A stretch of 64,000 nucleotides of DNA from Dryococelus australis (lineage: Eukaryota > Arthropoda > Insecta > Phasmatodea > Phasmatidae). The position numbers and the translations under genes are program-made. The stretch lies in assembly GCA_029891345.1 (NCBI GenBank), contig CM057009.1, positions 212,964,709 through 213,028,708 of the forward strand, read 5' to 3'. Below are positions 36,240 to 47,870 of this stretch, piece after piece. A model generated the notes under the pieces. That model saw only the letters and a list, made by a program, of their open reading frames with translations. It made no database searches and was not told the DNA's origin. The stretch's first letter is position 1; every line of letters begins with the position of its first letter.

Positions 36240-37245
36240 CCTAAACAGCACAAAAAAAATATTTTGCTACATGAAATTTATTCATATGAAAGACATAAGC
36301 TCTTCTAATCAATTCTCCTGAACTGGAATCACCTAAAGCGGCAATGACTGGCATCAGAAAATGTTGGATTTTATATGGACCCAACCAATTGTAAGAAATT
36401 TTTGCCATTTTTTTTATCAACTGCCCTGCTGACAGGGTGCGCTTTACACAGAATAAGATCACCTACATGAAAAGAGTTGTCTATGTGACCTTTATTATAC
36501 TTGGCTCTTGAAATAAGCACGCTTCAAATTTTTGAGGGCAGATGCCCAAACATCACAAACATACTTAGGATCATTCAGCAACAAGTTATTTAGTTGCCAC
36601 AAATTTGATAAAGGGTTATTTGAGTTAAAAGAGAACATGAGATTAAATAGGCTAGTTTTGCAAAATTCGTGTTTGACAAAGATGAAAGACTTTTGAAGCC
36701 AAGAAAAATTCTTATCCCAATTTGTCTGATCCATCGCATGAAAGGCAATGAGTGCTGAACGAAGGTTTCGATTGAAACTCTTCACATACAAAGGAGGAGG
36801 ATTATATGGGGATAAAGTTATGTGGCGTATGACATGAGAAAAACACACATTTTTAAACAGATTGGAGGTTAACTGAGAACCGTTATCCGAAACAGTAAAT
36901 GAAGGTGTACCAAAATTTTGAAAAATACATGTTTGAGGAACCGGAATGGTGGAGATAGCATCAGCTTTTCTGAGTGGACTTAATGTTACAAATTTAGCGA
37001 AAGCACACCACTCACTAACAACATGATATTTCTAAATTTGCTTCTAGGAAAGGGGCCAACAAAATAAATTAACATTTTCTGCATAGGTTTTTTAAGCTAC
37101 ATCTGAAGACAGAAAACCTAAATGTGTATTCTGTGCTGGCTTGCTCAGAGCACAAATTTCGCAACATTTTAGTCTTTCAGAAATTTCAGCATCCATTCCC
37201 TTATAAATGAAATTCTGTCAAATAACCTGAATTTTTTTGTATGTT
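36240..37245 (-). pseudogene. Gypsy-2 integrase relic
   Basis: From the 5' side: a CEICALSKPAQNTHLG zinc-finger end (about 37150), FAKFVTLSPLRKADAIS (core strand), GTPSFTVSDNGSQLTSNLFK (second catalytic Asp in 'SDNG'), SHVIRHITLSPYNPPP, FNRNLRSALIAFHAMD and LQKSFIFVKHE (36495-36848), then the C-terminal domain GQLIKKMAKISYNWLGPYKI and GELIRRAYVFHMNKFH (36241-36462). This is the core plus C-terminal region of a Gypsy integrase. Breaks lie near 36480, 36850 and 37050. Confidence 0.85.
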
Positions 37246-37249
37246 CCTA

Positions 37250-39300
37250 GATGAGCACCAAAATGTGATAAATGAAAATATTAAAAAAGCATTGCTTTCA
37301 GGTGATTATGCACTTCCTTTTTGTCACGAGACCTACAGCACAGGAGTCCTTTAGAAAGAAAGTAAGGTTTATATTCAATGCCTGATATTTTAAATTTGAA
37401 ATGATTTGACTCAAATTGCTATTCTTTTCTTGGTGTTCTTCAATATCAGTAAAAGCTATTGGAAAACTTGACAGAACATTTCAATTTGGAAGGATGTCAG
37501 ATTCAACATTTGTACCATCGAACATACGAGACAATGCATCAGCAGTGACATTTTGAGTACCTTTAATTAGTTGTACTCTAAATTTCAGGGAAGAAATTTT
37601 TACAATGCATCTACCAATTTTTACTAACTGGCGTGGATGAGCCAAAAGCCACATCACAACCTGGTTGTCTGTTTCAAGAAGAAATTCAGCAGGTTCAAGA
37701 TATTGCCTAAATTTATCAATAGTAATACAGCCAAACTTTCTAGTTCATCTATTGTAAATGATTTCTTTTCTGGGGGAGTGAGAGTACGAGAAGCGAAAGC
37801 AATTGGCTGATGGCAGCCATCAATCTCCTAAGCCATCAATCTCCAATAGCTTGCCTAGAAGGGCCAGTTTGGAGGATAAACTCTACTGAAATCTGGCATA
37901 TGAAACTCGGGAGGTTGTATGATATGTCATTTTTAAGTGTGTCAAAGGCCTTTTGCTGCTCCTCACACCATTCAAATTTGACAGATATCTTTCTGAGTTT
38001 GTTAAGTGGTCCTACCTTTTCAGCTAAATTTGGAATATATTTATCATACCAATGAATCTTGCAAAGTCTTTCACATCACGTGGTGGGGGAAAATCTCTAA
38101 TGGACTTAGTCCTATCAGGGTCAATAGAAATTCCACTGGAAGAAATTCTGTCTCGTAAAAATTAAATTTCTTGCACAGTAAACCTAACCTTAGAAGGGTT
38201 AACAGTGGGACCTGTCTTTTCTAAATGAGCGAGTGCTTTCTTTAGGTGTTCTAAATTTTGCTCAAAACTGTCTGAGTAAATAACAAGATCATCCAGATAA
38301 TACTACACAAATTTAAATTTGACATCAGGAAAAATCATATCCAAAAGGCTGGTAAGTACTTGGGCGCCCGTGACCAAGCCAAATGGCACACGAATAAACT
38401 GATACAAGTTCCAAGGAATCCAAAAACTAATGATTGGTGTTGAGTTTTTTGATAGGGGAAAATTTTGTGTTACACCACGTTCAAATCATTTGTAGTAAGA
38501 AATATTGTATTTCCTAACCAATTGAAATCAGAATGGAGATCAGGAAGAAGTACTGATTCAATTTAAATATTTTAATTTTACGGCAGTACACAACCATACA
38601 ATGTTTCCCATTGAGTTTTGGTACCCCAAAAAGGCGGGACTAGCATACTATGCAGTAGACTGCTCAGTTACTCCTTTGTCTAACAAATATTTTACTTGGT
38701 TCCTTTATATTTCCATCTGCGGAAATGCTAATTTATATAGATGACACTTGACATTTTCTTTTTTTAAGTAACTTTTTTGGTAATCTAGTAATTTAGTAAA
38801 ACCTAACTCTTTAGTAAGTACCTTAGGAAAGTTTTTGCATACTTTTCAATAGTAGAACATTGCTGTTCGTTAAGGTGCTGAAAAGAATCTATGATCTGGT
38901 TGGACTCGGCTTTGTCAACATGAGAAGTACTTTGTTTGGTTAGTGAGCCCACCAATGGTATTTTGTGTTTGGAGCAAACTTAAAAAAATAATATTTTCAT
39001 CTTGAATATTATGCCTGTAACAGCCATGAAGTCTGTGCCTGAAATGAAATCTAAACCTAGAAAGTAGGCTTTTATGAATCCATGTAAAATTATAAATTCT
39101 TAATTTAACAGTGGCAAAACCAGAAATTGGCAATGCCTGCCTGGAAGCAGTGTAACATTGGATATCGATGTTCCAAAAGCTTTAATTAATGTTAATTCTT
39201 TTAATTTTTCAAAAAGTCTGACAATGTTACAAGCAGATCCAGAGTCAACAAGAACACTGACAATTGTTCTAATTTTACCTCAACATGTGGTGTCCTAACC
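37250..39300 (-). pseudogene. Gypsy-2 protease, reverse transcriptase and RNase H relic
   Basis: Protease: LVDSGSACNIVRLFEKLKEL at about 39250 has the DSG form of the aspartic-protease active site, followed by FLGLDFI (about 39060). Reverse transcriptase: PWNLYQFIRVPFGLVTGAQV, YYLDDLVIYSDSFEQNLEHL (catalytic YLDD at about 38300), VRFTVQEI, GISIDPDRTKSIRDFPPPRD and ARFIGMI. RNase H: ETDNQVVMWLLAHPRQLVKI and KGTQNVTADALSRMFDG (about 37520), the usual RNase H end. Frame breaks occur between most blocks. These enzymes would have processed the polyprotein and made cDNA. Confidence 0.85.
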
Positions 39301-39479
39301 TTTTGAATAACCACAACATTATGGAAATTAACATGACATACTTCAATTTATTTTTTTTTTTTTTTTACGAGGTCATAAGGACCGAACAACTGTTGAAAAT
39401 TTTGACAATGTTTTACATGATTGAACAGGTGAGCATAGTATTCTGAATTGGCAAACTTGCCTGCATTACGAGGAGAACT

Positions 39480-40650
39480 GCTCATATGTTGCCCTCATAG
39501 GACCTGTTTTTTAATATGCGAAGTTTGTCAATGGTGTGGCCTAGCTTCTTAGAGTACATACGTGAAGGCTCGTTGGCAAGAGAATTAGAGGGTGAAGCGG
39601 ATTTGTCATCCTTTGATTTGTCATCCTGTGACTGATTTTTTCCTTCAGTTCCTTCAGGAACAGCTTTGGTGGAGGGATCATTAGGCTTTTTCTTCTTCTT
39701 CTTAGTCTGGACCATGCAATGACCTGTGTGTTATATTTTGGAAATGAATACAAGCCCTATCTAATTCTGCAAATGTGTTGGGAAAATAAAACTAAACATG
39801 AAAGTTCTTGAGTTTCCAAGCCCTCTAAAATTTTGTTCACCACTTCAGATTCAGGTCAATTTAAAAGTAAAATAATTGCAGCCACTTTAACACTACTCAC
39901 AAAGACAGAAAGGGCTTCTTCAGGTTCCTGTAACCTGTTGAACATTCTAAGTTGCAACTGAGCACGCAACCTTGAGGGGATAAAAAATGTAATATGTCCA
40001 CATGGTAGGCATCAAATGCCATATGTTGAGACATGGCAAGACTCGTCCGTTCACTGAGAGGACCTTGTGTAAAAGGAAAAATTACTTTAAGAAGTTGTGC
40101 TTCTGGTATAATTTTACTTTAGTGCAGTCTGAAAATAGTTTTTAAAACATTGAAAATTCTGGGTACACTCAAGCCATTAGTGGCGGGGAAATTATACAGC
40201 AGAATGGTTTCAAGATGGTGGGTAATTTTGCCAAAAATTGATGAGTATGTGCAGGATGGTGAGGGTGAAATGTGCACAGGTGTACTTCAAACAGTGGTGG
40301 GGTGAAAGGAATGTGATGTTTGGATGGGTGTTGTGGATGGCAGTGGATGGGATTTTGGTTGAGGTTCTGGTGGAGATGGGTAGGTTGCCAACTAGGTTAA
40401 CAAGAATGGATTGGGTAGTGACAGATTCATGTTGTGAAGGAAGTAAAATTCATGCTGGCAAGCTGTTGGGTGACAGAAGTGATGGTTGTGGTGGGGACAT
40501 CTATAACTGAATGAACTATGATGGAGAGTGACTCCAAATTATAACAGCCTCAAAAAGTGACAGTGTTTGAGCTACAATACTCTGAAGTGAATTCACTTGA
40601 GCCTCAGACAATTGCTCGGCAAACGTAGTAAGGAGGTTATGAGGAGGTCT
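39480..40650 (-). pseudogene. Gypsy-2 gag relic
   Basis: In - strand order: a Pro/Thr/His-rich N-terminal segment (40240-40520), then EALSVFVSSVKVAAIILLLN, ESEVVNKILEGLE and a broken FAELDRALYSF-like piece around 39760-39920, matching the capsid C-terminal region of arthropod Gypsy gag ('LxEYVxxIxxAAxVLxLxxxExxVVxxILxGL'). The 3' end is a Lys/Asp/Ser-rich tail (QTKKKKKKPNDPSTKAVPEG and onward, 39482-39715). No CCHC knuckle was seen. Multiple frameshifts. Confidence 0.7.
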
Positions 40651-40760
40651 TATTAGCACATCTTTTGAGATGTGCTAAAAAATTCTTTACTCTAGGGTAA
40701 GAACCAGCATCCTTATCACTGAGGTTACCCTATAATTCTTGTAACATAATAATTTTAGTA

Positions 40761-41228
40761 GTGCAGATCAATATTCTGCATCAACATTTATGCCAGTTAA
40801 ATAGTCTTAATGAAATGAGAAAATTATTATTTAATGCAGATCGTAATGGATTTCTATATGCACCTTCAGTTTGTTCGAGGACTTGTACCCTTCTGATGAT
40901 GCACTCGCAGGTGCACTCATCTTTTAAAAGGAGTTATGTCACTATGGAAAATGCCATGACTGCATGTATCACACACTTAAAAAAAGACATGCAAAAAATA
41001 TATAATTACATACTCTTAACCTATGTTTATAGTGAACACAGAACTCTTGCCATCACCATGCATGCCCAAGTCGCAAAGGGTACTAGTACAAGAAGCATGT
41101 ACATGAAAAAAATTCCTATCCATAACAGAAACCACCAGCTGCTGCTACCACTTGTTATGTATCACCCTCGTGAAGTGAACTCCAGCACTGATAGGTACTT
41201 TCGTTACAACCCAAGGATGATACACTAG
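40761..41228 (+). other. 155-codon open frame of unknown nature
   Basis: One of the longest uninterrupted frames in the window, beginning MQINILHQHLCQLNSL and containing a Lys/Tyr segment (THLKKDMQKIYNYILLTYVY). No motif, signal peptide or known domain is visible, and codon use does not look clearly coding. It sits where the 5' LTR of Gypsy-2 would be expected. In DNA of this composition such a frame can occur by chance. Confidence 0.2.
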
Positions 41229-41828
41229 AAGGAAGGTGGGCTCAAGATTTCTGTGTATGGAGTTGGGTTTCAAGTGTTAAGTAAATACTATAGTGGCGTG
41301 ATCCGACCTTGACACAAGTGAAAATATACTTTTTTTTAAGTATGTTTTAAAACAAGATAAATTAAAAATTATTTTCATAGTGAACAACATCTAAGTATAG
41401 ATTGTATTGATTGAATATGACTTTACTGAGCTTACTGGTAAATTCAAAGTGATTTTAACTTATTATGTAGACACAAAACATCCTTTTTAGTTAATTGAAT
41501 ATATGTGATAAGAGAATAACACTAATTTAATTTCTCCAACAAGTATGTAATGATAACTTGAGTTTACCAAAAGTTGCCATACAAGCATGTAATAACAGAA
41601 CCTTTTTTTAATAAATAAATAAATAAATAAATATTTGTATGCTTTATAATCTCATAGGTGAGTATTTCCTCTTGTTTTATTATTTGTATAAATATGTAAG
41701 CTTTGATGTTTAACTTATTAACATTGTTCATTGTTTTATTTTTTATATATATTTTTATATTATATTACCTTCAGGTACCCGGTAATAAAAGAACATAGAC
41801 TTAAGGGCATTGCAATAGTTATTGAGTT

Positions 41829-41878
<50 letters not shown>
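41829..41878. repeat. (CA)n(TA)n microsatellite
   Basis: About ten AC followed by about fourteen AT dinucleotides, directly abutting the left end of the Tigger element, whose TA target lies inside the TA run. Similar (CA)/(TA) tracts occur at 32636-32666, 44100-44120 and 57016-57034. Confidence 0.9.
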
Positions 41879-41880
<2 letters not shown>

Positions 41881-43340
41881 CTCGATTATTCGCGATAATG
41901 GAAGGAGTTATTGCCACGGATAACCAAAAATCGTGGATAATCTGCATACTAAGAGAAAAATACAGTTTATCCAACATTTCCAACACTAAGTTTTGTATGG
42001 TCGTAACTGAATACTGAGTGTTTCAGTGTGAAACCTAAACCTACCCTATCCTTGACATACTACTGTATTTACCCGCATAGTTTACGGCCTCGCATAATTT
42101 CCGTGCCCTATTATTTATTAACAAACCAAGAAATTTAGAAATAAAAAATGTGTAATTTATGCACCCCTGGTTTCTAACTTACAAAACCGGAATATAAAGT
42201 GTGTAAAATAAGCGGGTAATCATGGTAGTTCTGTCACAAACATTACTAGAAATGCGCAGATAGAGTTAATACAAACAATGCAGCGGGATGTGTGTGGTGT
42301 TTATCACAGAGTGATACTGGAATCTGAAGTTGCGTAAGAGGGAAGGCAGGCTGACACCACTCAGTTGCTAGGCAACAGGCCACACCACCACCACCCCCCC
42401 CCCCCCCCCCCGGAGAGAGGAAACAATGATGTGCAAAGCAAACTGCATGTTGCCCGTATCACACACACACCTCCCACACTGTTCCAGTGTGTGTGGCATA
42501 CAGCCAGCTGTTTCAGCTTGTGGAAAACAGTGTTTAATGTAGGAAACAAGTTTCACCTTCCATTCCCAGTTCTTCAAAAAAATATTGGGTTTGTTTCACA
42601 CACACTAAGCCCGACACTGGCATTCCCACAGCATGTTTCTGGTTAAACCACTCCAGCATAGCCTGATCTAGTTCCACGTACGTCAATAGTTACATCTTTT
42701 CCTATTCGCCAATCTACTTTTCAAGTCCTCACTGCTCGCAAACTCAATAAGTTTGGATTTATTGTTTCATATAGCCCGAATTGTTGTTTCTCCCACTCCG
42801 TACATAATTTAAAGCTGTTTTATTATACTTCCTCCTTCAAGTTTATTCATAATTTCCAGCTTCTGCTGTAAATTTAAAACCACATGTTTACATTTTGCAG
42901 ACATTTTTTGACTGAAAATGAGCGAAAACAAAACCGAACGTAACTACTTACTGGCGAGCTAAAACTGACCCTGACCGTGGGAATGCGATACGCAGGATGA
43001 ATGTGCCGGTCACGCCGGGTTCCAGCTATACCTGGCAGGTGGCAGCTAGGCTAGCGAGTTGTGCGGGGTTGTCAGCTCTCTGTCTTGCAAGGTAACTGAG
43101 CTCATCGCGCCATCAGGAACACATTTTGATGTGCATTTGCATCGATAAAGAAACATAGTTCATTCCACAGTTATTTTCAGAGAGTACCTGTTACAAATTT
43201 CATTAGTTAAGATGGGTGTTTTATTAAATAACTTTGTTCTGGCAGTGTTTGAGTTAATTTACAAAATTTATTTTTATCCTTCTGAATATGCCGTTGTTAA
43301 GCCGCAAAGTGGATTATCGGCTCGCGGATAATCAAGAGTC
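41879..43340 (-). mobile_element. Tigger/pogo-like DNA transposon (about 1.46 kb)
   Basis: Left end GACTCGATTATTCGCGATAA; right end, reverse complemented, GACTCTTGATTATCCGCGAG. TA dinucleotides flank both ends (41877-41878, 43341-43342). The 'GATTATCCGCGA' text is characteristic of Tigger/pogo termini. A - strand HTH-encoding relic lies inside (42680-42904), but the length is too short for a full DDE domain, so this is an internally deleted copy. The right end is duplicated (see 43171-43520). An 18-base C run is at 42394-42411. Confidence 0.8.
42680..42904 (-). pseudogene. Tigger transposase N-terminus (HTH/CENP-B type) relic
   Basis: Starting from ATG at 42904-42902: SAKCKHVVLNLQQKLEIMNK, LEGGSIIKQL, then after a frameshift MYGVGETTIRAI, a stop, NNKSKLIEFASSEDLKS. 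This matches the N-terminal DNA-binding domain of Tigger/jerky proteins ('KRKxxxLTLxxKLEIIxxLExGxSxxxLAxxYGVGxSTIxDIKKxKxKIxxFxS'). The next CENP-B-type HTH and the DDE domain are not recognisable. In the complete protein this domain binds the element's inverted repeats. Confidence 0.8.
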
Positions 43341-43520
43341 TATTCTGTGTGTTATATATATTATTTTCAGAGAGTACCTGTTACAAATTTCATTAGTTAA
43401 GATGGGTGTTTTATTAATTAACTTTGTTCTGGCAATGTTTGAGTTAATTTACAAAATTTATTTTTATCTTTCTGAATATGCCATGGTACATATTGTAGCA
43501 AATCAAGAGCCTCAAGTGTG
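43171..43520. repeat. Tandem duplication of the Tigger right end (190-bp period)
   Basis: 43171-43292 and 43361-43482 are nearly identical over 122 bp (about 3 or 4 differences). The text after the first copy (GCGGATAATCAAGAGTCTATTCTGTGTG) is echoed after the second in eroded form (AGCAAATCAAGAGCCTCAAGTGTG), so the terminal inverted repeat was duplicated along with it. The second unit has lost roughly 30 bp. Confidence 0.85.
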
Positions 43521-44329
43521 ATAGAACAAAACAATAAATTTAACCTTTATACTTTCTATATTGATCATTTGATAGATTTATAGCAGAAACTTGTAATTGA
43601 AATGCTTGAAAATTCAACAGAAAAGTTCTTAAGAATTCAAAAAAAGGTTCAATTACACACAATGGCCGTAGTTTGGAGCACATGCAATTACATGCGGAGA
43701 CAATAAAATTTATTACTTTATCATTGAAGTACAAACATGGACAGATGCTGGCTAGGAGTGGATACTTTCGTTAAGCGCAAGACCACACCATGACTAGACG
43801 AGTGCAGAAAACATCACAGGAAGAATGTTGAGCCACGAACTACATCATAGCATTGTTACATGCCACGAAAGGTGGACAACTAAAAGTTTCCAAAAAAAAT
43901 ACAAGTAAAGTAGCTTGTGCACACATAAAACACAAAAGAACGAAATAAATAAAAACAGCAAACAAACGTACCTTAAACGGCAGGTGAAAATATCAACTAC
44001 ATGAACAGATAATAGCAGATACTAGTGGATAAAAAATAGTAGGCAACTACATGCTGTACATACAAGGTGCAGAAGAAGGCATTAACATTGAGTGCACGTG
44101 TGTGTGTATATATATATATAATCAATTTACATATCGACAAACAAAATTACATCTAAAAATGTAACAAAGGCATTTTTCGTTGTCTTTTTAACTAGAATAA
44201 ACAAAACAATTAAATATAAACGGAACAAGTTTTCATAAAAAAGAAATTATTTAGGCAAAAATGTAATAAATTAAGAAAGAATTCATTGGATAACAACGTC
44301 AAAAAAAATTAAATTTTCCAACAACTGGC

Positions 44330-44700
44330 ACAGTGGGAACAAAAGGGTATACACATCCGTTGAAAAGACTCGGGTCAACCCTGGCGGACCACCAGCAAGG
44401 AGGATTGTTTCATCATGTGACAAGCTGTAAACACTCCATAGGCATCACAGTGTACCATCCAGGGATGTCACAGTAACTGGGAATACACCTGTATCTACCA
44501 GTACCATATCCAGGCGGCTAGCAGAGCGGCGTCTGTCATTGCTTCATCCCTTACTATATGTACTATTACAACCTTTGCATCATAGAGCATGTGTGACCTT
44601 CTGCTAGGAATGGGCAGCATGGCAACTTAAGGATTGGCTACGAGTGGTGTTCAGCGATGAATCACGGTTCTGTCTGAATACCAACACTTCCTCATATCAG
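44330..44700 (+). pseudogene. Tc1-like transposase fragment
   Basis: TVTGNTPVSTSTISRRLAER, RLSLLHPL, PLHHRACVTFC, WAAWQLKDWLRVVFSDESRF and CLNTN appear in near-collinear frames. This is the Tc1 segment from the second HTH motif ('VSxxTVxRRLxExGLxxxxP') to the first catalytic Asp ('WxxVxFSDESRF'). Sequence after 44700 is unrelated, so the element is truncated before the second Asp. Independent of the copies at 59.6-62.8 kb. Confidence 0.8.
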
Positions 44701-46850
44701 CTGAGTTATAATGAACAACTGATTAAATATTCATGTATCTATAGTCATGTGTGAACACTTCAGAATATTCGATATTGTGTGTGGCACATTTAACAATATT
44801 ATGAAGGTTTTTTTTATTATTAGTAACATACAATGTTTGTTTTTATTTAGGCTACTGCGTACTGGTTACAGGTTTGATGTAGGTTAAAAAATGTATACAC
44901 TTTTAGCTCCTTAGGCTTGCAACACAATATTGCCACCATAACACACACTCAAAAACTTTCTTTTAAGTTCCATTCAGGTTTTTATTAATTAGTACCGTCC
45001 ATTTGACTTGCATATAGACACAAGAGTTAAGATGTTGACATATTAAGTTCAATATAAGCCTTGCTGTTGCCGGAAAGTATTGCAAAATAAAAATACAAGC
45101 TGTTATAAACTGTAAAAATGCTCTGAGAAATTGTATAATGTGAAGTCTGTTGCCAATGATTTTTATAAAGATTCAGGGTAATAGTTTTTAATATGTTAAA
45201 ACTCATGTTTACTTACTGCTAAGCAAATGTTTGCTCTGAAGCAGATAGCGTATGCCATTTACCTGCAGAAAATTGAACTTCTAACAAGTGCGCTTTATGT
45301 AAGTGTATGCTAAGTTAAATTTTGGATTTGTTAGAAACCAATGCGTAGAATATATTGCTTATAACAGTTACGAAACACACAGAAAATAATTTAATTTGTA
45401 ATTCATTCACGTACACATTCAATAAGATGTTAATACATAGAACTCGTTTTCATAATTCAATGCCAAATTCACATAGAGCAATGCAACCAGAGTTAATGTT
45501 GAATTATACGCAGTACCAGTAAGTGATTTTTTTCAAATGTTGATTTCAAAAGTGCTCACTTTACTGTGGACAGCATATTCTTTGAAAGTGCTATGCTAAT
45601 GGAGGGAGGAGGGGTTAAATGTTTATCCATATTTTCTGTTTTGTTTTTATTAATTCAACGGGGTCTTACATACTGTGAAAGTGTTTTTTATGATTATAGC
45701 ACAATTAGGGTTTTCTTCATTTGTGACTAGTAAAATTTTGCTGCCTAATTACACTTTTGTTTAGATATAAAAAATATTTTTTGTGTGTAAGGTTTTTTTT
45801 TAATTGGTGCTTACATTATCATATAAAATTTCTTGTAATTTTACTTTTTTTGGTTTGCTTGGTTATTTCCAAATGGTAACTCATTCATTGCTGTTGTAAA
45901 CTTTAATTCTTTTATATAAGAATCTGGAATCTGGAGAATGTGAAGACTTACATTTTTATCCTAACATGGATTTAACATTACTATCGGTTAAGGGTGCTGT
46001 ATGCCCAGGGCCCCAAACAGTCAACAATGGTTCAGTCATGTAGTTGCCATTTAAAAAACTGTTCAATATGTGTGAGCAGTATTTGCTTACAAATAACATT
46101 TCGAAATTTTCATGCCCATATATTAGTTTCTGTTTTCCATTTCCTTCTCTAATGTGTATATTTTGATGATGTATAATGAGTATTTTGCAATCATTTTTAG
46201 CTATGAAAATTCTGGTACAGGCTACTTAACATAGCATAGGGACATAACAGCATAGATTTGTCCTTATTATTACATTATAAATGATAGGTTCATCACTGAA
46301 TGTCCTATGAGGAGAGTCTGTGAAAGAAAGATTGTGCACCAGTTCAGTGCCTTTCTTGTAAAAGCGACCTGATGGCTAAGGTACATACATAGGTTGCCCT
46401 TAGAGCTTCCATGCTTTTAGGCCTAGAACACACAAAATACCTCCAGCCATATGGTACCCATGAGGACTTTTACCTAGAATTTTCACTACCTGTTTTTATT
46501 CCGTGAATGATGATTTAAGTTGTGAGTGCACATTGTGGGACTTGTAAAACTAGTCAGTGTTAGGATCAGATTTAGATTATAATGACATACATAGTTCCAA
46601 ATTGTATACATAAAATCTTATATGAATTACATAAATGGGTCCGTTACAGTTATTGTAAACTTGTTACTAAGAACATTTCTTGAAAAAACATAAAGTGAAA
46701 ATATTATTACAGAGGGGTTAGGGAAACAGGAAGCCAGATTTGTAGTAAATTATTATTAATATAATATTTTTTTATTCTGTATATTTGGGGGTGTGGTTAT
46801 ACTACACACACACAAACACACACATGCTTCATAATTGTTTATATTTGCAG
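44700..46850. other. AT-rich intronic DNA
   Basis: No gene seen apart from the MITE end at 45546. The final bases (TTTATATTTGCAG) form the acceptor of the exon at 46851. Confidence 0.45.
45546..45574. mobile_element. Right-end fragment of the 233-bp TA MITE
   Basis: CAAAAGTGCTCACTTTACTG plus TGGACAGC matches the right terminal repeat of the MITE copies at 59150 and 63630. I found no matching left end about 230 bp upstream, so this is a truncated copy or a chance match of the motif. Confidence 0.45.
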
Positions 46851-47148
46851 GGAAACAATATATTGAACAGCATTGGATCATCAGGAAATTCTATGATGCA
46901 GCCATGTTCCAATAATGTCTTGCCTGGGTGTCCAGTTTCAAACACAATGGTACCAGGTGGACCAGTCAAAAGTACTGGGCTAGAAAGTCCATGTCTTATG
47001 TCTGGCTCTCCAAATGCAAATCATATGCTTCCAAGCGGCATCAGTCATCACAGCCCCAATATGCCATCTAACAATGCTAGTATGCTACCTGCTGGTGTGC
47101 CAGAAGTTGTTGGCAGTCCTGTTTTGAATCCACAACCATCACTGACAG
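46851..47148 (+). CDS. Second coding exon of the unidentified host protein (99 codons + 1 nt)
   Basis: Bounded by TTTGCAG (46850) and CAG|GTATTT (47149). Phase 0 at the start and phase 1 at the end. The peptide is Ser/Pro/Asn/Met/Gly-rich, with recurring small motifs: NSIGSSGNS, LPGCPVSNTMVPGGPV, SGSPNANHMLPSG, HHSPNMPSNNASMLPAG and VGSPVLNPQPSLTG. The 'GSPN/HSPN' pattern and the NN runs continue the style of exon 2464-2649 (GSPN, GPNNN). It is probably a disordered region of a nuclear scaffold or coactivator. In-frame coding upstream of the acceptor is only a CA-repeat, which supports this start. I cannot name the gene; a BCL9/legless-like or other coactivator protein is possible. Confidence 0.8.
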
Positions 47149-47613
47149 GTATTTTATATTTTTTTTTTTTAATCCAGAATTAATGATTATTTTATTTTGT
47201 TTAAAATATTATTCAGTTTTGTAGGAAGAATTTTTTTAAATCATGCAATAATATTATTGACTTAGTAAGTGTAAAGACAATTTCTATGGACATAAACAAT
47301 TAACGTAAATATATAGTCGAAATGAAATTATTAAAGTACCTATGTGTGTAGACCTAGACTCATGGTTAGTGATACACACTTCTACATTGTTAGTATTTTC
47401 ATTACATTGTTGAAGCACGTGTGTGTAAATGCATGTGAGTGCAAGAATGTGTGTCAGTGCGTATATGTTTGTGTCTATTGTATAGCAATATATCTTTTTC
47501 TCTGTGCGAGAGAAATCAAAATAAAATGGGAGAGGAAATGGAGGAGTTTGATAAGGAGAGGGAAGTGGGAGAGAGATATCAATGTTCAAAAGCTCTTTAT
47601 TTGCCAATGGACA

Positions 47614-47870
47614 TGGTGATGCACCAGCTAGAGCGCTTGTCTCCCACCAAGCAAACCAGGTTAGATTCTCGGCAGGGTCGCACATGGGACTCGTGCCAGA
47701 CAATGCTGCTTGTTGGCAGGTTTTCTGCGGGGTTCTCCATTTCCCCTGCCCTTGCATTTCAGTGCTGCTTCATACTCACCTCGTTTCACTCTCATTGGTT
47801 CTCAAAACTCTGATGTTAAAAGTTGCCCAAAGCTCTGCGCTCACATCTTTATTTCTTGTTGTAAATAAGT
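47614..47870 (+). mobile_element. SINE-A copy 2
   Basis: The head GGTGATGCACCAGCTAGAGC with box B GGTTAGATTCTCGG leads into the shared body: GGTTTTCTGCGGGGTTCTCC, CCTTGCATTTCAGTGCTGCT, CATACTCACCTC, TCATTGGTTCTCAAAACTC and TGCCCAAAGCTCTGCGCTC. Same family as 8235, 53095 and 53755. Confidence 0.8.

Larger units (their letters stand above)
34040..40690 (-). mobile_element. Gypsy-2: Gypsy element with env-like gene, degraded
   Basis: On the - strand the order is gag (about 40650-39480), protease, RT, RNase H, integrase (to 36240) and an env-like region (35500-34040). This is the layout of env-bearing Gypsy elements such as insect errantiviruses. It is a different lineage from Gypsy-1: integrase and RT signatures differ. 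LTRs were not found. The 3' side is bounded by the direct repeat at 33975 and the 5' side fades near 40700. All frames are broken, so this is an old inactive copy. Confidence 0.85.
2650..46850 (+). other. Inferred 44.2 kb intron between the two host exons
   Basis: It begins GTAAGC and ends TATTTGCAG, and both bounding exons are in phase 0 and share composition. If they belong to the same gene this is one very long intron packed with transposons. Intermediate exons cannot be excluded, since short Asn/Ser-rich exons are hard to see by eye, but I found none. Confidence 0.5.

Noticed and set aside
40238..40510. + strand ORF rich in Val, Gly and Trp
   Set aside because: It lies antisense to the Pro/His-rich part of the Gypsy-2 gag relic and has no motif of its own.
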